A stretch of 64,000 nucleotides of DNA from assembly GCF_007279655.1 (NCBI RefSeq), contig NZ_QKWN01000007.1:186001-250000 (forward strand). Reading direction: 5' to 3'. The stretch is from Robertkochia solimangrovi. Lineage in GTDB: Bacteria > Bacteroidota > Bacteroidia > Flavobacteriales > Flavobacteriaceae. The notes beneath the pieces are model-generated. The model saw only the letters and a program-made list of their open reading frames with translations, was not told the origin of the DNA and ran no database searches. This document shows, piece after piece, positions 1 to 9,060 of the stretch (the first letter of the stretch is position 1; each line of letters starts with the position of its first letter). The translations under genes and the position numbers were made by a program.

Positions 1-392
1 TCGGTATCATAGAAAATACTTCAAGTGGTTACGCAACTGTACAGTCGGTTTTAAACACCTTATCGGAGATCAATGCAGCCGTAAAGAACACTAACAACTT
101 CGGATCTCTGCAATGGGATGGTAAGAACATCGATGTGGTTCAACTTGTGGATATCCTTAGAGCAGCCCCGATCAAGGCCGGAGATACGATCATCACCGGA
201 GGTATGTCCAGTATTTTCCCAAAAGGTATTCCTATCGGAACCATAAAGGATTTCAATCTCGACATTTCCGAGAACTACTATAAGATCAATGTACAACTGT
301 TCAACGACATGAGTACACTGGATCAGGTTTATATCATTGAGAACACTGACAAACAAGAGATCGAAGAACTGGAAGAATCCCTGAATGAATAA
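1..392 (+). CDS. mreC: Rod shape-determining protein MreC, C-terminal part (5' truncated by window edge)
   Basis: The reading frame is open from base 3 to the stop at 390-392, so only the C-terminal ~129 residues are present. The fragment contains the MreC beta-barrel ending: a segment near 230-260 reading FPKGIPIGTI, which is the conserved hydrophobic-glycine turn of MreC, followed by an acidic tail (EELEESLNE). MreC is a bitopic inner-membrane protein whose periplasmic part binds and activates PBP2 in the elongasome. Its stop overlaps the start of mreD by 8 nt, and PBP2 and rodA follow, which settles the identity. An internal GTG at 135 is not the true start, because coding sequence continues upstream of it. 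Confidence 0.9.
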   Translation, partial: GIIENTSSGYATVQSVLNTLSEINAAVKNTNNFGSLQWDGKNIDVVQLVDILRAAPIKAGDTIITGGMSSIFPKGIPIGTIKDFNLDISENYYKINVQLFNDMSTLDQVYIIENTDKQEIEELEESLNE

Positions 393-894
393 TACGATCG
401 TTTCAAATATCACCCGATTCATCATCCTGGTATTACTGCAGGTTACCCTATTCAATCACATTGATTTTTTGGGCTATCTGAACCCGTATATCTATATCCT
501 GTTCATCGTATATTTCCCGTTCGATAAGGAAACCAGAATTCCTTTTCTTTTCTTTTCCTTTCTCATTGGTTTATCCATCGATATATTCAGTGACAGCGGT
601 GGTGTCCATAGTGCTGCTTCGGTTGCCATCGCCTATTTACGCCCGGTAATTATGCGATGGGCATTCGGATTGAGTTATGACTATCAAACTTTAAAGATCA
701 GTAAAACGACTTTTGGTCAACGATTTAATTTTCTTTCACTCCTTATTTTAACACATCATTTGATCCTGTTCACACTTGAGATCTTTAGCTTTGCACAAGT
801 GGTGAACATCCTGAAAAAAACAATATTCTCTGCAATATTCACCCTGATCCTGTGTTTAATCTTTATCTCGTTATTCAGTAGAAAAAGATCATGA
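385..894 (+). CDS. mreD: Rod shape-determining protein MreD
   Basis: A 169-residue, very hydrophobic protein with about five predicted membrane segments (for example residues 11-30, 36-50, 55-70, 120-140 and 145-165). Size and topology match MreD, the integral membrane partner of MreC and MreB in side-wall peptidoglycan synthesis. Sequence conservation in this family is weak, so the call rests mostly on position between mreC and the PBP2 gene, with start and stop overlaps on both sides (8 nt and 4 nt) that imply translational coupling. The segment DIFSDSGGVHSAASV resembles the flavobacterial MreD core. Confidence 0.88.
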   Translation: MNNTIVSNITRFIILVLLQVTLFNHIDFLGYLNPYIYILFIVYFPFDKETRIPFLFFSFLIGLSIDIFSDSGGVHSAASVAIAYLRPVIMRWAFGLSYDYQTLKISKTTFGQRFNFLSLLILTHHLILFTLEIFSFAQVVNILKKTIFSAIFTLILCLIFISLFSRKRS

Positions 895-2810
895 GAAAGT
901 TTTTACTATCATCTATCATCATCATTCTTGCGATAATCTATATCGGAAGACTTTCCTATCTCCAACTCGTAGACAGTTCGAGCCAGAACCCCCTGGACGA
1001 TACAGCCATCAAAGCGGTCTATGACTATCCGGAAAGAGGCCATATCTATGATCGCAATAAAAATCTACTGGTAGCCAACCAGGCATTCTATGATGTCATG
1101 GTAATCCCCAGAGAGGTTAAACCTCTCGATACACTAGAATTTTGCCAGTTACTGAACATTACCAAAGAAGATTTTGATTCAAAATATAAGAAGGCATACA
1201 CCTATTCCCCAAGACTTCCATCGGTATTCCTCCCCCAGCTATCCAAGAAAGAATACGCTACGTTTCAGGAGAAGATGCGAAAGTATGAAGGGTTTTATAT
1301 TCAGAAACGATCGCTACGTCATTACATGACCGATGCCGGCTCCAATTTCCTGGGATATATCAGTGAGGTTAATGAGCGGGATCTGAAAAATAAACCCTAT
1401 TACCAATCCGGTGAACTTATCGGACGTCAGGGTGTGGAACAGGAATATGAAGAGATACTCCGGGGAAGAAAAGGCGTTAAATTTATTCAGAAAGACCGCT
1501 TTAACCGAGTTATAGGTCCGTATAAAAATGGAATGTACGATACGTTGCCGGATCAGGGTAAAGACATTCGCCTCACTATTGATAACGCTCTACAGAAGTA
1601 CGGAGAAGAACTAATGGTCAACAAAAGGGGTGGTATCGTTGCGATCGAACCCTCCTCAGGAGAGATTCTGGCATTGGTGACAGCTCCGAGTTACGACCCG
1701 GAACTACTGGTAGGAAGGAAGCGTTCGAAGAATTACACCGAACTTTACTATGACTCGATCGCCAAACCGACATATGATCGTGGCCTTTTAGCGCAATATC
1801 CTCCGGGATCACCTTTCAAAACCCTCAATGCCCTGATCGGTTTACAGGAAGGAGTGATTGACGAGAACACCACCTTCACCTGTTACCACGGCTATAAATA
1901 CGGAAGGAGATTCATGGGATGTCACTGCCCTTCAGGTTCGAGAAACAACCTCGACAGGGGTATTTATGAATCCTGTAACGCCTATTTCGCCAATACGTAT
2001 CGCCGAATCATTGAAAAGTACCCGACGGCTGCAGAAGGAATGGGTGTATGGGAAAAACATATCCGAAGTTTCGGACTTGGGGACTACCTCGGGTATGACC
2101 TGCCGATCGGAAAATCCGGAAAGGTACCTTCACCCGAATATTATAACCGCGCCTATGGTGAAAACCGTTGGTACTCCACCTTTACCCTATCTAATGCCAT
2201 TGGACAGGGCGAGGTACTCACTACTCCAATACAATTGGCGAACATGACAGCGACCATCGCAAATCGCGGGTATTATTATACGCCACATATCATCAAGAGC
2301 ATCGAAAACGATACGATCGATATTCATAAGTTTAAAACAAAACACCAAACCACTATTGACCCGGAACACTTCGAACCTGTGATCAAAGGCATGAACGACG
2401 TGTTTATTAAGGGTACGGCGAAATGGATACAGATTCCCGACATCAGTATTGCCGGGAAAACCGGAACCGCTGAAAATTTCGTAAAAGTAGACGGTCAGCG
2501 CATGCAGCTAACAGACCATTCTATTTTCATCGCTTTCGCTCCGGTGGAAGACCCGAAGATTGCCATAGCGGTGTTCGTGGAGAACGGATATTGGGGAAGC
2601 CGATGGGCAGGAAGGATCGCCGGCCTGATGATCGAAAAATATATCAAGGGTGAGATTACCAGAAAGGACATGGAGAAATTTGTTCTGGAAGGCAGCCTCC
2701 AGGAGGAATATGAGAAACCCTACAGTAAAAAACCATTTAGCATAAACGATGGTAAGAAGATGATCATCCCTGAATCTTCTACCGAGAATAAAGTGAGCGC
2801 TGCCCAATGA
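891..2810 (+). CDS. mrdA: Penicillin-binding protein 2, elongasome transpeptidase
   Basis: A 639-residue class B PBP that crosslinks peptidoglycan during cell elongation. It has one N-terminal membrane anchor (residues ~4-24), a pedestal domain with the GRQGVEQEYEE segment typical of PBP2, and a C-terminal transpeptidase domain. The three penicilloyl-transferase motifs are visible: SPFK with catalytic Ser307 and Lys310, SCN at 361-363, and KTGT starting at Lys523. The tail after residue ~600 is short, charged and likely disordered. The ATG overlaps the mreD stop (ATGA), and the gene's own stop overlaps rodA, so mreC-mreD-mrdA-rodA is one operon. The alternative, PBP3/FtsI, is unlikely given mreCD and rodA on either side. 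Confidence 0.95.
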   Translation: MRKFLLSSIIIILAIIYIGRLSYLQLVDSSSQNPLDDTAIKAVYDYPERGHIYDRNKNLLVANQAFYDVMVIPREVKPLDTLEFCQLLNITKEDFDSKYKKAYTYSPRLPSVFLPQLSKKEYATFQEKMRKYEGFYIQKRSLRHYMTDAGSNFLGYISEVNERDLKNKPYYQSGELIGRQGVEQEYEEILRGRKGVKFIQKDRFNRVIGPYKNGMYDTLPDQGKDIRLTIDNALQKYGEELMVNKRGGIVAIEPSSGEILALVTAPSYDPELLVGRKRSKNYTELYYDSIAKPTYDRGLLAQYPPGSPFKTLNALIGLQEGVIDENTTFTCYHGYKYGRRFMGCHCPSGSRNNLDRGIYESCNAYFANTYRRIIEKYPTAAEGMGVWEKHIRSFGLGDYLGYDLPIGKSGKVPSPEYYNRAYGENRWYSTFTLSNAIGQGEVLTTPIQLANMTATIANRGYYYTPHIIKSIENDTIDIHKFKTKHQTTIDPEHFEPVIKGMNDVFIKGTAKWIQIPDISIAGKTGTAENFVKVDGQRMQLTDHSIFIAFAPVEDPKIAIAVFVENGYWGSRWAGRIAGLMIEKYIKGEITRKDMEKFVLEGSLQEEYEKPYSKKPFSINDGKKMIIPESSTENKVSAAQ

Positions 2811-4075
2811 TCAAAAAATTCGACTGGTTAACCATACTTATCTATTTTCTCCTCGTAGCTATCGGATGGATCAATATCTATTCCGCTACCTATAAAGGAC
2901 CGGATGAGAGCATCTTCAATCTGAACGAACTGTATGGTAAACAAATGATGTTCATCATTGCCAGTGTAGTGATGATCGTCATCGTACTCTCCATAGAAGC
3001 AAAATTCTATGAACGCTTCAGCAGTGTGATCTATCTGGCCTCACTGTTACTGTTACTCGGACTTTTTGTCTTTGGAAAAAACATTAATGGGGCAACTTCA
3101 TGGTACGCTATCGGCGGAATGACCCTGCAGCCATCAGAGTTTGCAAAGGCGGCAACAGCATTGGCACTCTCCAAATATCTGAGCGACATTCAAACAAACA
3201 TACTTGAGTTCAAAGGCCTCATGAGAGCTGTTATAATAATAGCGCTACCGGCTCTTATCATCATACCGCAACCAGACCCCGGAAGCGCCCTGGTCTATGC
3301 TTCCTTCTTTTTTGTTTTACACCGGGAAGGCCTGTCACCTTGGTACCTGATGATCGGCTTTGTCGCCGTACTTCTGTTCGCATTAACACTCATGTTTGGA
3401 ACAATATGGGTAAGTTTAGGCACGGCACTATTGCTCACGTTGATATATTTTGTTTCTAAAAAGAGTAAAAAAAGGCTATCTATCCTTCAATTGACTGGAA
3501 TCTTACTTGTCTCTATCGTATTCTCGTATTCGGTAAACTTTATCTTTGAAAATGTTTTTGAACAAAGACACCGTGACAGATTTAGCCTTTGGCTGCGATT
3601 AGAAGACGATCCCGCCAAACTGGAAACCATTCGAAGAACTATCGGTTATAATACCTACCAGTCTGAATCTGCCATTGGTTCAGGCGGACTCATGGGAAAG
3701 GGATTTCTGGAAGGAACCAGAACCAAAGGGGATTTCGTACCCGAACAGCACACTGATTACATCTTCAGTACAGTAGGTGAAGAATGGGGCTTTATTGGAA
3801 CCGCAACGGTGGTCTTATTGTTCACGATCCTAATATTACGTTTACAATATCTCGCTGAACGGCAGAAATCGGCCTTTAGCCGCATGTACGGGTATTCAGT
3901 AGCCGCTATCATCTTTTTCCATTTCGCGATCAATATCGGGATGGTAATCGGCCTTCTGCCAACGATCGGAATCCCGCTACCGTTCTTCAGTTACGGAGGT
4001 TCCGGGTTGATGGGATTCACTATTCTACTCTTTATCTTTATCAAACTGGACGCCAACCGCATTAACGAGTGGTAG
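2807..4075 (+). CDS. rodA: Peptidoglycan glycosyltransferase RodA (SEDS family)
   Basis: A 422-residue polytopic SEDS protein with about ten membrane helices, which polymerises lipid II into glycan strands together with PBP2. Family signatures include GATSWY...QPSEFAK at residues ~95-114, QPDPGSA at 155-161, the extracellular PEQHTDYIF loop carrying the conserved Asp needed for polymerase activity, and the C-terminal LPFFSYGGSGL signature. The start overlaps the PBP2 stop by 4 nt (ATGA). It is the last gene of the operon; a long non-coding stretch and a strong terminator follow. Confidence 0.95.
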   Translation: MIKKFDWLTILIYFLLVAIGWINIYSATYKGPDESIFNLNELYGKQMMFIIASVVMIVIVLSIEAKFYERFSSVIYLASLLLLLGLFVFGKNINGATSWYAIGGMTLQPSEFAKAATALALSKYLSDIQTNILEFKGLMRAVIIIALPALIIIPQPDPGSALVYASFFFVLHREGLSPWYLMIGFVAVLLFALTLMFGTIWVSLGTALLLTLIYFVSKKSKKRLSILQLTGILLVSIVFSYSVNFIFENVFEQRHRDRFSLWLRLEDDPAKLETIRRTIGYNTYQSESAIGSGGLMGKGFLEGTRTKGDFVPEQHTDYIFSTVGEEWGFIGTATVVLLFTILILRLQYLAERQKSAFSRMYGYSVAAIIFFHFAINIGMVIGLLPTIGIPLPFFSYGGSGLMGFTILLFIFIKLDANRINEW

Positions 4076-4367
4076 CACCCTGCTACTGTCTGTTTACAGT
4101 ATTATTCATAAGAAGCTGAGCCCGCGAATTCCCAAAAAAACGTAGCCTGCTCCCGATTTCTCGGGACACTGCCACCACAAGACGCTCAAGCATCATCGTG
4201 TGCCAGCACTATGATCGCGGCGATATTCGACGCAGCTAAAGGCAGGAGCCTGCCTGCAGTAGGCAGGATCGTCACGCCTGCTTCGCCAAAGGCAAAAGCC
4301 AGGATCATCACTGCACAAAGCGCCAGCAGACGAAAAGACTTTAACCAAGCTACATTACACTTTTAAA
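4076..4367. other. Non-coding spacer with nested short palindromes
   Basis: About 290 bases between rodA and the terminator hold no credible gene and look more GC-rich than the neighbouring spacers. Two kinds of small inverted repeat are present: TCCCGA-TTTC-TCGGGA at 4151-4166, and AGGCAGG (4240-4246) / CCTGCCT (4249-4255) / AGGCAGG (4261-4267), where the central arm can pair with either flank. No promoter with a good -7 box was found on either strand. It could be a repeat-derived spacer or encode a structured RNA; the sequence alone does not decide. Confidence 0.5.
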
Positions 4368-4404
4368 ACAAAAAAACCCGGAAGTTCATTCCGGGTTTTT
4401 TTGT
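4368..4404. terminator. Bidirectional terminator between rodA and the S41 protease gene
   Basis: A perfect 16-bp inverted repeat (4368-4383 and 4389-4404) with a 5-nt loop. The GC core CCCGGAA/TTCCGGG is flanked by A7 on the left and T7 on the right, so it can stop transcription from both convergent genes. Confidence 0.93.
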
Positions 4405-4417
4405 TTATTTCGTTTTC

Positions 4418-6583
4418 TTATCCTTTGATATCGGCAAGTTTACCTTTTCTGATATTGTTCATCTGCAGGTCTTGCAATACATTCAGCGCTTCCTCGATAT
4501 ATACATCACCAGAAAGATTGGTATGCCAGCGTTCTCTTTTCTGCTTCAGAATGGAATCCTTTTTCATCATTTCCAATTCATAAGGAAGGGAAGTAAAAGA
4601 AAGATCATTTTCATAATCAGCGATCGCTCTGAACTTCTTGGCTACCTGCTCATCGTTATCAAGCTCATTCTGGTATTGTTCAAGATTCAGTGTGATCTCT
4701 TTTTTATCCTGTTGCTCCTTCACCCATTTCGCGTTCTCATCGATCAGTTTCAATTGTGAGCTCTGAGTCATACGCTCTTTACTCTTTTCAATAGTTTCTT
4801 CATAATCGATATATCCGTTCCAGTCTTCAAAATTAACCGCCTCGATCTTATCCCATGGAAGTGGATTGTTTTGATCCTTTTCTCCGATATGACGGTAACT
4901 GTATCGATCCGGCACCACTACATCACTCTTCACACCTTCCAATTGGGTAGAACCACCGTTAATACGATAGAATTTCTGTGTAGTAAGCTTTAAGGCCCCG
5001 ACATCACCGAATTCATTATTTCCTCTGAGGAATTGATTCAGGTCGATCACGTTCTGCACGGTTCCTTTTCCATAGGTTTGTTCACTTCCAAGAATGATCG
5101 CTCTTTTATAATCCTGCATTGCAGCAGCCAGGATCTCAGATGCGGAAGCAGAAAGTTCATTCACCAGGATCACAAGGGGACCATCCCACTGCAATCTGTC
5201 ATCTGTATCTGCAAGCACCTCTTTACCTCTTCCTGCAGACTTTACTTGCACAACCGGCCCTTCTTTGATGAAAAGTCCTGCCATATCCACAACGGTCTTC
5301 AGGGAACCACCTCCATTATCTCTCAGGTCAAGTACAAGCCCTTCCATTCCTGATTCTTTAAGGCGCTCTATCTCCATCGCTACATCAGTAGCAGCATTTC
5401 TATCCTTATAATCTGTAAAATCTACATAGAATTTCGGCAAGTTGATAACACCATAGGTCTTATCTCCTTTTTTCACCAAAGCAGATTTTGCGTAAGTCTC
5501 TTCAAGCTCTACCACGTCTCGAATCACCGACACCACTTCAATAGTACCATCCAAACGCTTCACGGTTAGTTTAACTTCAGACCCTTTAGGGCCTTTGATC
5601 AGTTTCACCGCATCATCGAGACGCATCCCTACCACACTTACCGGAGTTTCATCACCCTGAGCAACTTTAACGATCTCATCCCCTACTTCAAGGTCATCGT
5701 CTCTCCAGGCAGGACCACCACTGATGATCTCCACGATCTTGATATTATCGCTTTTCTTTTGAAGTCTGGCTCCGATACCTTCGAATTTCCCTGACATACT
5801 TACATCGAAACGATCTTTTTCTTCAGGAGCGAAATAGAATGTATGGGGATCGAATTCCTCTACGATAGAATTCAGATAAATCACGAACCAGTCTTTGCGT
5901 TCCAGATCCTCCATGAATTCAAAATATTCATCCATCGTCTTTCTGGTAGATTCACGAGTGTCCTTTTCTCGTTCGGTATCAGATTTATATTCCTTTCCAG
6001 CGTTAGCGTCATCATTCTCATCGAATTCTTCACCTTCAGCCCCGGCTACCTCTTTATCATTTGATTTGGACATCACATAACGCTCCAAAGAATTCAGCTT
6101 CAACTGCTTTCTCCAGCGATCCCATAGCTCATCCTTATCTTTGGCATAACCGATATTTTCATAATCAACTGAGATCGACTCATTCTCATTGAAATCGAAC
6201 GGCTGTTCCAATACTTTCTTGTAGATCACAGATGATTCATCCATACGTTGCATCAGCCGATCATAGGTCAGGCTAAAAAAGGAAATATCAGAGGTTTTGA
6301 TCTGATCATCGATAGCATCCCTGTACTTGCTGAACTCGTCGATGTCGCTCTGCAGAAAGTATCTTTTTAGCGGATCCAGCGCCTCGATATAACTATCGAA
6401 CACCTTATTTGAAAATTCATCATCGATATCCTTCGGTTGGAAATGTCCTTTTTCCAATACATACGTGATCAGATCGATGAGTAATTTATCTTTATCCGGA
6501 TTGTCAAATGTCTTATTAGTAAAACTACATGAGGCCGCGGACACCAATAATGCGGCCAGCAAATAAACAAACTTCCTTTTCAT
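4418..6583 (-). CDS. prc: Tail-specific (carboxy-terminal processing) protease, S41 family
   Basis: A 721-residue Prc/Tsp-type serine protease that degrades proteins from their C terminus in the periplasm. It starts with a lipoprotein signal (hydrophobic residues 4-18, lipobox ending SAASC, Cys19), so it is probably anchored to a membrane. The long N-terminal region (to ~260) is the Tsp-specific domain, a PDZ domain follows (GIGARLQ...GDEIVKV), and then the S41 catalytic core. The nucleophile lies in NELSASASEIL and the catalytic Lys in TYGKGTVQ. A charged C-terminal Tsp extension (~600-721) follows. An acidic insert near residues 180-200 is of unknown role. It is monocistronic, convergent with rodA and divergent from surE. 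Confidence 0.93.
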   Translation of the reverse strand: MKRKFVYLLAALLVSAASCSFTNKTFDNPDKDKLLIDLITYVLEKGHFQPKDIDDEFSNKVFDSYIEALDPLKRYFLQSDIDEFSKYRDAIDDQIKTSDISFFSLTYDRLMQRMDESSVIYKKVLEQPFDFNENESISVDYENIGYAKDKDELWDRWRKQLKLNSLERYVMSKSNDKEVAGAEGEEFDENDDANAGKEYKSDTEREKDTRESTRKTMDEYFEFMEDLERKDWFVIYLNSIVEEFDPHTFYFAPEEKDRFDVSMSGKFEGIGARLQKKSDNIKIVEIISGGPAWRDDDLEVGDEIVKVAQGDETPVSVVGMRLDDAVKLIKGPKGSEVKLTVKRLDGTIEVVSVIRDVVELEETYAKSALVKKGDKTYGVINLPKFYVDFTDYKDRNAATDVAMEIERLKESGMEGLVLDLRDNGGGSLKTVVDMAGLFIKEGPVVQVKSAGRGKEVLADTDDRLQWDGPLVILVNELSASASEILAAAMQDYKRAIILGSEQTYGKGTVQNVIDLNQFLRGNNEFGDVGALKLTTQKFYRINGGSTQLEGVKSDVVVPDRYSYRHIGEKDQNNPLPWDKIEAVNFEDWNGYIDYEETIEKSKERMTQSSQLKLIDENAKWVKEQQDKKEITLNLEQYQNELDNDEQVAKKFRAIADYENDLSFTSLPYELEMMKKDSILKQKRERWHTNLSGDVYIEEALNVLQDLQMNNIRKGKLADIKG

Positions 6584-6860
6584 ATATCTTTAATTTGAAC
6601 ATACCTGAAGGAACACAGGCAATCATTAGTATTCTGTTTTACAGGAAAGTGAACCACACCAACCTACTGTTACATTAAATTAAAAAAACATATCAGACAA
6701 TTATTCAGTGTATGATATGTCAATCGAACCTTTAAGTTAAACTAAAATAGTGAAAAAATTATGCCACAGCGTGTGAATTCGGCTAATTTTTTGTTAAAGC
6801 CGTCTTTCAAAAGATATGAAGGCTAAAATCATTATTTTAGCACAACAAATTCTACGAATA
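6584..6860. other. Divergent spacer between the S41 protease gene and surE
   Basis: About 277 AT-rich bases with no gene. It must hold the promoters for both neighbours. A TATTTTAG box (6833-6840) is a one-mismatch -7 candidate for surE; for the protease nothing convincing was seen. Confidence 0.4.
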
Positions 6861-7637
6861 ATGAAGAAACCATTGATCCTGGTTACCAACGATGATGGAA
6901 TAACTGCTCCGGGAATCAGAGCACTCATAGAAGTGATGAATACGATCGGAGATGTTGTGGTGGTGGCCCCGGATAAACCTCAAAGTGGAATGGGACATGC
7001 GATCACGGTAAATTCAACATTGTTCTGCAATCCCATCCGATTAGATCCCGAACATCCCCAAAAGGAATATAGTTGTACAGGGACCCCTGCCGATTGTGTT
7101 AAACTTGCTGTCAGGGAGATCCTGCATCGCACCCCTGACATCTGTGTCAGTGGCATCAATCATGGTTCCAATTCCTCGATTAACGTGATCTATTCCGGAA
7201 CGATGAGTGCAGCTGTTGAAGCCGGAATCGAAGGTATTCCTGCCATTGGATTTTCTTTATGCGATTATTCCTGGGATGCTGATTTTGAACCGATAAAAAA
7301 GCACGTAAAATCCATTACCGAACAAGCGCTGGTGCACGGCATGCCAAAAGGCGTAGTACTAAACGTTAATTTCCCGAAATTACCGGCAGAGGCGATAAAA
7401 GGCGTAAAAGTTTGCCGACAGGCCAAAGCAAACTGGGTAGAGGAATTTGACAAACGCACGAATCCGATGGGTAAGGATTATTACTGGCTTTCCGGTAAAT
7501 TTGTAAATCTGGACAAAGGAGAAGACACCGATGAATGGGCATTGGCAAACGGCTATGCTTCGTTGGTTCCCGTTCAATTCGACCTGACCGCTCATCATTG
7601 TATACAAGACCTAAACACTTGGGATTTTAATGACTAA
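6861..7637 (+). CDS. surE: 5'/3'-nucleotidase SurE
   Basis: A divalent-metal nucleotidase that dephosphorylates nucleoside monophosphates in the cytosol. The N-terminal NDDG motif (after ILVT) carries the metal-binding aspartates, and the SGINHGSN motif is the second SurE signature. I choose ATG 6861 (about 258 residues), because SurE normally begins a few residues before ILVTNDDG. An in-frame ATG at 6816 would add 15 atypical residues and lies upstream of a -7-like TATTTTAG at 6833-6840. The stop overlaps the next gene by 8 nt, and lpxB follows, so surE, the small membrane gene and lpxB are probably co-transcribed. Confidence 0.93.
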   Translation: MKKPLILVTNDDGITAPGIRALIEVMNTIGDVVVVAPDKPQSGMGHAITVNSTLFCNPIRLDPEHPQKEYSCTGTPADCVKLAVREILHRTPDICVSGINHGSNSSINVIYSGTMSAAVEAGIEGIPAIGFSLCDYSWDADFEPIKKHVKSITEQALVHGMPKGVVLNVNFPKLPAEAIKGVKVCRQAKANWVEEFDKRTNPMGKDYYWLSGKFVNLDKGEDTDEWALANGYASLVPVQFDLTAHHCIQDLNTWDFND

Positions 7638-7911
7638 GAAAGAAATATTTATTGGATTTGCAGTAGGAATTATTGCTAACATTCTAGGCACGCTTGCCTA
7701 TATTCTTATATTCTCTGAATACAAGATCGACGAAACCCTGAAGATCGCCAGAGAAGAAGGACATCTCGGAAGTCTGCTTGCTTTAGGAGCATTGTTAAAT
7801 CTTATAGCATTTTTCGGGTTTCTAAAGATCAAAAGAGATAACCGGGCTAAAGGTGTGCTTATCGCTACAATGCTGTGTGCCATCTTCATCCTGATTCTGA
7901 AAATTTTCTGA
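7630..7911 (+). CDS. Small membrane protein of unknown function
   Basis: A 93-residue hydrophobic protein with about three predicted membrane segments (residues 7-28, 46-64 and 74-92) separated by short charged loops. I do not recognise a family. The start overlaps the surE stop by 8 nt and lpxB begins 10 nt after its stop, which argues that it is translated. Its place between surE and lpxB suggests an envelope-related role, but that is only context. Confidence 0.75.
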   Translation: MTKKEIFIGFAVGIIANILGTLAYILIFSEYKIDETLKIAREEGHLGSLLALGALLNLIAFFGFLKIKRDNRAKGVLIATMLCAIFILILKIF

Positions 7912-7921
7912 TGCATCGATT

Positions 7922-9037
7922 ATGAAGTACTATATTATCGCCGGTGAAGCTTCCGGAGACCTGCATGGCTCCAACCTGATTAAAGGACTGAAAAAAGCAG
8001 ACCCGGATGCAGCGATTCGATGCTGGGGTGGAGATTTGATGGAAGCCGCAGGGGGAACTTTGGTTAAACATTACAAAGAACAATCGTTCATGGGCTTCTT
8101 CGAAGTAATCATGAACCTCAATAAAATCTTCAGCAATATAAAATTATGCAAGAAGGACATCGCCGCCTATAAACCGGATGTGATCATATTCATCGATTAT
8201 TCAGGTTTTAATCTGAGAATCGCAAAATGGGCAAAACCGCTGGGATATCGTACCTTCTATTATATCTCACCTCAGGTTTGGGCTTCGAGAGAAAGTCGGA
8301 TGAAAGCGATCAAAAGAGATATTGATGAAATTTTTGTCATACTTCCCTTTGAAAAAGACTTCTATGAAAAGAAACATAATTTCCCGGTTAATTTTGTAGG
8401 CCATCCACTTTTAGATGCTATTTCGGAAAAACCGGCAGTAGATCCTGAATTTTTTAGAAAGGAATTCAAACTGGATGACCGGCCTGTGATCGCACTTTTA
8501 CCGGGAAGCCGTAAACAAGAGATCACCAATATGCTGGAGGTGATGATAAACATTACTCCCGAATTCACAAAGGAATACCAGTTCGTTATCGCCGGAGCAC
8601 CCAGTCAGGATTTTGCGTTCTATGAGCAATTCCTGAAAGACACTCCAATTGCCTTTGTAAACAACCGAACCTATGACCTGCTGAACATTTCAACAGCAGC
8701 TCTGGTTACCAGTGGTACCGCCACTTTGGAAACAGCGCTTTTAAAAGTACCCGAGGTCGTTTGTTATAAAGGCAACTGGATCAGCTATCAAATCGCTAAA
8801 AGGATCATCACTCTTAAATTTATTTCCCTGGTAAATCTTATCATGGACCGGGAGGTGGTAAAGGAACTGATTCAGGACGAATTCAATGAAAAAAATCTTA
8901 AGAACGAACTCAGAAAGATTCTGGACCCTAAAGTGCGGGAGCGAATATTTGCAGACTACTACGAATTGGAACAAAGACTCGGTGGAAAAGGGGCAAGTGA
9001 GGCTGCTGCCAAGCTCATTTTCGAAAAAATTTCTTAA
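7922..9037 (+). CDS. lpxB: Lipid-A-disaccharide synthase LpxB
   Basis: A 371-residue GT19 glycosyltransferase that joins lipid X and UDP-2,3-diacylglucosamine into the lipid A disaccharide at the inner membrane. The N terminus has the characteristic GEASGDLHG motif. The middle contains YYISPQVWASRESR and LPGSRKQEI, and the C-terminal part has SGTATLE followed by a membrane-associating basic region, all typical of LpxB. Length is normal. It is the third gene of the surE cluster and shows that the organism makes lipid A, which matches lptC at 25 kb. Confidence 0.96.
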   Translation: MKYYIIAGEASGDLHGSNLIKGLKKADPDAAIRCWGGDLMEAAGGTLVKHYKEQSFMGFFEVIMNLNKIFSNIKLCKKDIAAYKPDVIIFIDYSGFNLRIAKWAKPLGYRTFYYISPQVWASRESRMKAIKRDIDEIFVILPFEKDFYEKKHNFPVNFVGHPLLDAISEKPAVDPEFFRKEFKLDDRPVIALLPGSRKQEITNMLEVMINITPEFTKEYQFVIAGAPSQDFAFYEQFLKDTPIAFVNNRTYDLLNISTAALVTSGTATLETALLKVPEVVCYKGNWISYQIAKRIITLKFISLVNLIMDREVVKELIQDEFNEKNLKNELRKILDPKVRERIFADYYELEQRLGGKGASEAAAKLIFEKIS

Positions 9038-9060
9038 TTTGGGGAAACCCTAAATTTTAG

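Noticed and set aside
60-455. 131-residue frame on the minus strand
   Set aside because: Lies antisense to mreC and mreD, which are clearly coding, and shows no recognisable domain.
1858-2247. 129-residue plus-strand frame inside PBP2
   Set aside because: Shifted frame within the transpeptidase domain; composition is odd and no family is recognisable.
6816-6860. N-terminal extension of SurE
   Set aside because: SurE normally begins just before ILVTNDDG, and a promoter-like box lies inside this stretch.
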